Shown here: positions 60,878-64,000 of the stretch, piece by piece
Position numbering within the stretch: position 1 is the first letter of the stretch
How the letters are laid out: each line of letters starts with the position of its first letter
NCBI GenBank assembly: GCA_013400975.1
Contig: WBMZ01012797.1
Coordinates: 23,735 to 87,734 of the forward strand
DNA: 64,000 nt
Reading direction: 5' to 3'
Source: Atrichornis clamosus
Taxonomy: Eukaryota; Chordata; Aves; Passeriformes; Menuridae
Position numbers and translations under genes: made by a program
The notes under the pieces: model-generated
What the model saw: the letters and a program-made list of their open reading frames with translations, nothing else
What the model was told of the DNA's origin: nothing
The model's database searches: none

Positions 60878-61917
60878 TTGCATTCTTCTCCGAACTTGTT
60901 CATGTTTATTTCCACCTTCTTGAACTATGAACGCCAGAACAGAAGACAGCATCTCTATAGTGGTTATTCTATTGCCAAAACCCAAGCTAATGAGGCACAT
61001 TATTTTACAGTTTATATATCTAAGGATCACTTTATCTCTTTGGGCCAAACTTTACTGTGGGAGTATATTCACATTTATCTCATTATTCAGGAAAAGTGGC
61101 ATGGTTTTTTTACGAATTGAGGTCACAGTTCTCCATTTTCTTCTTTTGTTCTGTATTATTCTCCCTTGTTAATTAATTCTATCTTGCATTTTAGGTCACT
61201 AGTAGAACTATTTCAGAGCTCAGAGTCAAATCTTCAAGAATACACAAGTAATATTACTGGTATTAATGTTTTCGTTTGCAGTCACTAGGTGGTGAGGTTA
61301 CTGAGGTCTAGGACTCCAAAGGATTTTTAGTCCATTTTTGTGTATTTTGCTGGTTTCATATCTTCTTATTTTAAAAGTTTCATTTCCTATTCTAATATCT
61401 CACAACAATAGGTATAGTCTACCTAAGTTATCAATCATATCTCATTCAGTCTACATCTTTTATTACAGTAGCAGCTAATGAACAAATAGTTGCATGTTAA
61501 CCCACATGTACTCAATGGCAGTGGTTCATATCTTACACTGTACAAAACACACAGGAAAAAAACAAGGATGCAGAGGAGGTGCCACCTGATTACTGCACCT
61601 TTGCATGAAGGGAAAAGAACAAAATTTTGAAATTTCCTAGAAAGGTATGTCTGCTGTAAGGTGTGAAAGAGAAACAATATTGCACTGTGTTCCTAAAGAA
61701 ATCTTTTCATACTATCCTCTAATCTGGAAGCTGTAGAAAAAAAAAAAAAAAAAGAAGGAAATGTTACTTTAATACTTTGACATGTAGAATTCTTAATGTA
61801 GTTCTCATGAAGGTCTACCAAAAAAACCCCCTAAAAATAGGGCCATGAAAAAATAAACATAGAGTATTAATTTTGGAGGATTTAATTTAATGTTTGCAAA
61901 GGTGCTATCCAGTAACT

Positions 61918-61955
61918 GTGGTTAACCATGGTACAGTGTAAACATGGTTATCCAC
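61918..61955. other. Imperfect inverted repeat (13-bp stem, 12-base loop)
   Basis: gtggttaaccatg at 61918-61930 pairs with catggttatccac at 61943-61955 with a single mismatch, around the loop gtacagtgtaaa. It is too short for a typical pre-miRNA or transposon terminal repeat, and I assign no function. Confidence 0.6.
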
Positions 61956-61991
61956 ACTGTTCACTCATTGCAAAATACACTGTTCACTCAC
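61953..61991. repeat. Two 14-bp direct repeats, 25-bp period
   Basis: acactgttcactca occurs at about 61953-61966 and again at about 61978-61991, immediately right of the hairpin and overlapping its right arm. Confidence 0.75.
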
Positions 61992-63734
61992 TCTCCCTTT
62001 TAGATATTGTGCTTCCACATCTTTGAGCTACGACTGATATTTTTTGCTTCAAATCAGCCTGGATAAGAAAAAGACAATTTGGTCATGTTTTGTATTATAT
62101 GTTCCTGTGACCATTAGGAAAAGGTGGATCTTAATGATCTGTGTATTTTTATGTCAATCACCAGAATGGATTCGTTGACATTTACGGCTTAAACAATATG
62201 AACGTATTTGCTGTCAAGTATTATTTGGCTGTACAAATATTTATCTGCCATAACACTGACCATATTAGCATAATCTGACAAATAATCAATATTTGTCTGA
62301 AGCTCTAGAGCCCTGACAGCTAATCCTAAATAACGTAATTGAATGGAGAACAATGAAAAAGATTTATATGATATTTGACCTACTTCCAGTGCTCTGCATA
62401 TATTCCACAGGGTTTCCAAGATGGACAATTTCAGATTAACACTTAGGATTCCAGAATTTCATCAGAACAAAAATGGAAACTTATAAAACCAAGATTCTAC
62501 ATAGGAATTTCAATAAAAGGAGTTCTCATTTTAAGAACACTTTCGTGATTAGGAAGCTAAAGAAAATATTACTTTTATTAAATTAGAACTATTTTGCAAC
62601 ATTCATCTTTTTTAACAAATATCTTTAAAGTGCAGAAGGAAATGAAAAAAGGTTATGATAAGAGAAGAAGAAAAAGTGGAAAATGACAAGAGGGTAAGAA
62701 AGGGAAGAGATAGCTAATTAAAAAAAAAAGAAAAGAAAAAAATAGTAATATTTAGCCAAATGGATAAAGTTGTTACTTAAACTAATGCAGAATAAGATAC
62801 TTCTCTCTAATTTTTAAGGAGAAATTCCATCCAACTAAAAGATTTCTTTTGTTAATTAAAATATACCAACCTTTTATATTTGAGATGACAAATTTATCTC
62901 GGAATCAATATCTGAAGAATTCTGAAATATCATGTACACTGTTTCTATATTAACAGAAAATAAAATCTTAGTCCTTTATACTGTTGAGCTAAGGCATTTT
63001 TAAATGTTATTTGAGGAAAAGATTTGAAATTTACATCTCAGAATGTTCCTTGCTGGAAATATATATGGTTTACTATTGTGGATTAAATCTGATCCAGTGG
63101 TAATTTACTCTTTGTTTTCTAGCTACTAGAAATGTTTAATTAAAAAAATCCCCCTAAGTCTCAACCTAGAAAATAGTTGAAATTAAACAAGAATGAATCT
63201 TATTTATTGTGCATATGTATGATCTTGCTGGGTCTAAAGGCTGTTCTGTAAATTATTTTCAAATCTCTTGTAAAAGTAAATGTCAGAGACTACAAAGTGA
63301 ATAACAAACTTGTATGCACATGTATATAGTAGTAACTACTTGCCAGATTTACCTGAGACACAGCAATACTAGAATTTATATAACCCTAATCTTAATTTCA
63401 CTAGTTCTATACTTAACTTAATCCAGTTTTCATTAATTTGAATGCTTAAGTATTTCATTATTTTGATCAAGATAAAATAAAAGTGTCAAGAGTGCTGTCA
63501 AGTAATATTTTATAAAATCCTTTCTTGAAGAATCCTGTTGGTTTTGTAGTAGTAGATTTTCCCCAAGAGGAAGCAAACTAAAATTTGTCAGCTATTGTTT
63601 AAAACTTTAAACAAATTCATCATCTGAGATAAACTGTTGCTCAAAATAAGAAAAAACAAACCCAAAATATTCAATAGTACTCAGTAGTTCTTATATTAAA
63701 GTAAAAATTCCTATATTTTTTTCCGGTTCATCCA

Positions 63735-64000
63735 CTTGCATCTCAACAACCCACGGCAGCACTTCAGGCTGGGGGCAGAGTGCCTGGAAACTTGCCCAGC
63801 AGAAATGGGTCTGGAAATGTCTGGGAATGCTGATTGACAGCTGGCTGAACATCAGTGGCAGTGTGTGCCCAGGTGGCCAAGAAGGCCAATGGCATCCTTG
63901 TCTATATCAGCAATAGTGTGGCCAGCAGGACCAGGGCAGTGATTGTCCCTCTGCTCGGCACTGGTGAGGCCACACTGAGTCTGTGTTCAGTTCTGGGCCC
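63735..64000 (+). repeat. CR1 LINE, RT C-terminal region, cut by window edge
   Basis: Plus-strand CR1 continuing beyond the window: 'tcaacaacccacggcagcac', 'ttcaggctgggggcagagtg', 'cctggaaacttgcccagcag', 'gattgacagctggctgaaca', 'tgcccaggtggccaagaagg', 'ccaatggcatccttgtctat', 'aatagtgtggccagcaggac', 'ctgctcggcactggtgaggc', 'gtgttcagttctgggccc'. Same CR1 group as 52300-53110 but on the opposite strand. The 3' end lies outside. Confidence 0.95.

Larger units (their letters stand above)
59070..63734. other. AT-rich unique DNA, no gene seen
   Basis: About 4.7 kb. Local features: a T run at about 59757-59768, a two-copy 19-bp duplication at 60840-60877, an A run at about 61737-61754, and a hairpin plus direct repeats at 61918-61991. 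Frames of 64-91 codons show no domain. Confidence 0.5.

Noticed and set aside
61953..61991. Direct repeats as a CRISPR-like array
   Set aside because: Only two 14-bp units in a vertebrate sequence with no associated genes.

Overview
The window looks like avian, probably macrochromosomal, noncoding DNA: about two-thirds A+T, CpG-poor, and carrying many fragments of the bird/reptile LINE CR1 plus solo long terminal repeats (LTRs) of endogenous retroviruses of kinds I know from chicken and songbirds. I find no host protein-coding exon, rRNA, tRNA, CRISPR array or bacterial-type gene. Every longer open frame either lies inside a repeat, reads through a simple-sequence tract, or is a chance frame in AT-rich DNA. 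The window is therefore intergenic or deep intronic. Family assignments below rest on recognising consensus motifs by eye, not on a database search.

Layout. 1-6.0 kb: AT-rich unique DNA with one CR1 tail (1.7 kb). 6.0-6.5 kb: an old LTR. 6.5-15.3 kb: mostly unique DNA with a CR1 fragment (7.4 kb), an isolated GC-rich island (10.8-11.2 kb) and a CR1 tail (13.2 kb). 15.3-18.5 kb: two related ~1-kb LTRs in the same orientation. 21.3-24.6 kb: a CR1 split by a small solo LTR, a second CR1 tail, and a reverse-strand LTR. 26.9-28.2 kb: two CR1 fragments. 30.6 kb: a pure (CAG)14 run. 31.6-32.2 kb: a well-preserved solo LTR with TATA box and poly(A) signal. 33.8-36.5 kb: a long CR1 relic split by a ~1-kb LTR that contains the only assembly gap. 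36.5-46.7 kb: unique DNA with one CR1 scrap. 46.7-54.0 kb: the densest repeat area, with CR1 pieces on both strands, a C-free G/T tract and one copy of an unclassified GC-rich repeat whose partner lies at 54.8 kb. 55-63.7 kb: unique DNA with one complete solo LTR (58.4 kb). 63.7-64.0 kb: a CR1 running off the edge.

By my boundaries LTRs cover about 5.6 kb and CR1 about 7.0 kb. Four LTRs have perfect 5-bp target-site duplications (22,076; 31,622; 35,157; 58,403), one has an imperfect one (15,313), and two sit inside CR1 copies, which gives a relative order of insertion. Nothing here forms a functional gene system. The best follow-up points are the probable false gap at 35.84 kb, the unclassified repeat pair at 48.7/54.8 kb, the GC-rich island at 10.8 kb, the (CAG)14 run and the G/T tract at 51.5 kb.
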